This document shows, piece by piece, positions 5,463-6,577 of a DNA stretch of 6,577 bases. Position 1 is the stretch's first letter. Each line of letters opens with the position of its first letter. A model generated the notes under the pieces. That model had not been told where the DNA came from, did no database searches, and worked only from the letters and a program-made list of their open reading frames with translations. The stretch comes from Flavobacteriales bacterium UBA4474 (GTDB taxonomy: Bacteria > Bacteroidota > Bacteroidia > Flavobacteriales_D > Sanyastnellaceae): NCBI GenBank assembly GCA_002389295.1, contig DGOE01000042.1:1-6577 (forward strand), written 5' to 3'. The translations under genes and the position numbers were made by a program.

Positions 5463-6577
5463 TCAGCGCAGGATGTGAATGGAGCCGTGGCGCTCTTCTA
5501 CGCGGGGGATGCCCAGGTCGCCGAATTTCCAAAACAGGCGGTATCCGTAGATGCCATCGGGAACGAAGTGGTTTCCGTCCATCCAAGATGCCTGGTTGCC
5601 TTCGCCCCTCCACGTCGCTTCGGGGTCTTCGGTGGCCCAGACCAGTTCGCCCCAGCGGTCAAAGACCTGGAAGAGGAATTCGTCGAGTTCCGGGCAATTC
5701 GTTTCGACGTTGAAGCCGTCGTTGATGCCGTCGTTGTCCGGCGTGAATGCCGTGGGCACCCACATGTCACAGCCGCAATACTCTTGGGTGACCTCCACCA
5801 CAGCGACATCGAGCCCGCAGGCGTTTTCCGCCGATAAGAGATAAGTGCCCGCGCCAACCGAGGGGTTGAGTCCCTCTAATTCGGGGTCGCTCCACGTCAG
5901 GGTGTAGGGCAGTTCGGCGATGTCCGTCCCTTCGACGGCCTTGAGCTCGGCCAGGACCTCGGTGGTTTCGCCCCAGCAAATGAGCCCTGCATAGGGCGCG
6001 GCATTTACATCGAGGTTGGGCAGGACATTGACATAAACATCCGTGGAATCGGCGCAGCCGGTCATGCTGTCCAACACGCGCACGGTGTAGTTGCCTTCCG
6101 CCTCCCACACCGGCCCTCCGGTGGTGGTCAGGCCATTGACACTCCAAACCCACCAGCCTTCGGCGGGGGCTGCTTGTGCGGGCCACGTCCACTCCACGGC
6201 CGGGTCCAGCACACACCGGGTCACGGTATCGGCCAAGGCCCCCACGGAGGGCACCGGCCACCATCCCACGGTGGTTTGTGCGGTTTCGGTGCAGCCGCTC
6301 AGGCCCACCTCCACAGTAAAAGGCCCCGCTCCGTCAGCGGCCTCCAGCGCAATGCTCGCCGAAGTTTCTCCGGTTGACCAGGCGATGGATTCTTGGTTTC
6401 CACTCACCGACAGGGTCACCGTTTCTCCCTCGCAGGCGCCCGCCGGCCCCTCCAGGGAGAAGGCGATGGGGGGCAAGGCATTCAAAAAGTAGGTCACCTC
6501 ATCGGTGCACCCGCTCTCCTCGACCAGGAAGGCGGTATACATGCCCGGTCCGGCCTGGTTTGGATTGGGGGTTCCCG
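5463..6577 (-). CDS. T9SS type B sorting domain (gliding-motility-associated C-terminal) surface protein, C-terminal part
   Basis: Only the last 370 codons are in the window. The frame stays open to the right edge (GTPNPNQAGPG precedes the first Met), so the Met at 6542 is internal. The region before the C-terminal domain is made of Ig/PKD-like beta-sandwich units. Each has a Cys-containing strand: GACEGETVTLSVSG (visible residues about 46-59) paired with SGCTETA (93-99), a CVLDPAVEW unit (121-129) ending in TGCADST (172-178), and LICWGETTEV (198-207) ending in ENACGLDVAVVEV (250-262). CGC (267-269) leads into the sorting domain: WVPTAFTPDNDGINDGF (272-288), FQVFDRWGELVW (302-313), WRGEG (322-326), VPDGIYGYRLFW (338-349) and the terminal HGSIHILR. 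This domain directs export through the type IX system and attachment to the cell surface. The function of the protein itself (adhesin, filament or enzyme) depends on the missing upstream part. Low-complexity Thr/Gly/Ala-rich composition fits a surface repeat protein. Confidence 0.93.
   Translation of the reverse strand, partial: GTPNPNQAGPGMYTAFLVEESGCTDEVTYFLNALPPIAFSLEGPAGACEGETVTLSVSGNQESIAWSTGETSASIALEAADGAGPFTVEVGLSGCTETAQTTVGWWPVPSVGALADTVTRCVLDPAVEWTWPAQAAPAEGWWVWSVNGLTTTGGPVWEAEGNYTVRVLDSMTGCADSTDVYVNVLPNLDVNAAPYAGLICWGETTEVLAELKAVEGTDIAELPYTLTWSDPELEGLNPSVGAGTYLLSAENACGLDVAVVEVTQEYCGCDMWVPTAFTPDNDGINDGFNVETNCPELDEFLFQVFDRWGELVWATEDPEATWRGEGNQASWMDGNHFVPDGIYGYRLFWKFGDLGIPRVEERHGSIHILR

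Noticed and set aside
1..6577. Search for tRNA, rRNA, CRISPR arrays, insertion sequences, phage or defence genes
   Set aside because: Almost all bases are in six well-supported protein genes. I saw no transposase motifs, no terminal inverted repeats, no regularly spaced repeats and no tRNA-like cloverleaf sequence.

Overview
This window looks like an ordinary chromosomal segment from a GC-rich member of the Bacteroidota. The main evidence is the gene truncated at the right edge. It ends in a gliding-motility / type IX secretion system (T9SS) type B sorting domain (VPTAFTPDNDGIND ... HGSIHILR), which is essentially confined to that phylum. The two OmpA-family proteins, with N-terminal PNGSFE / PDGGFE-type domains, also fit Bacteroidota, as does the absence of a strong Shine-Dalgarno sequence before most genes. 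I cannot place it more precisely; a GC-rich Flavobacteriales-like lineage is a guess.

Layout. The left part (1-2772) reads on the + strand. It holds the C-terminal 141 codons of hemE (uroporphyrinogen decarboxylase), followed at short spacing by two tandem, related, exported OmpA-domain proteins (453-1616 and 1621-2772). A 42-base spacer (2773-2814) separates these from the right part, which reads entirely on the - strand. In transcription order, the right part holds the C-terminal end of a large T9SS-exported Ig-like repeat protein (6577-5463), a FAD-dependent L-2-hydroxyglutarate oxidase lhgO (5390-4167), and an MFS/UMF1-family membrane transporter (4116-2815). The two gene groups therefore converge around 2790. 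There is no gene-free stretch of 300 bases. The longest non-coding gap is 72 bases (5391-5462) and contains a small hairpin.

Function. There is no single pathway here. hemE makes coproporphyrinogen III for haem. The two OmpA proteins probably link the outer membrane or periplasm to peptidoglycan. The right-edge protein is predicted to be delivered to the cell surface by the T9SS. LhgO is a metabolite-repair enzyme that removes L-2-hydroxyglutarate and passes the electrons to the respiratory chain. The UMF1 transporter has no known substrate.

I found no RNA genes, CRISPR array, insertion sequence, phage genes or recognisable defence system, and I do not see an exciting undescribed system. The most interesting points are the diverged tandem OmpA pair, the degenerate peptidoglycan-binding motif in its first member, and the unread upstream part of the T9SS cargo gene.
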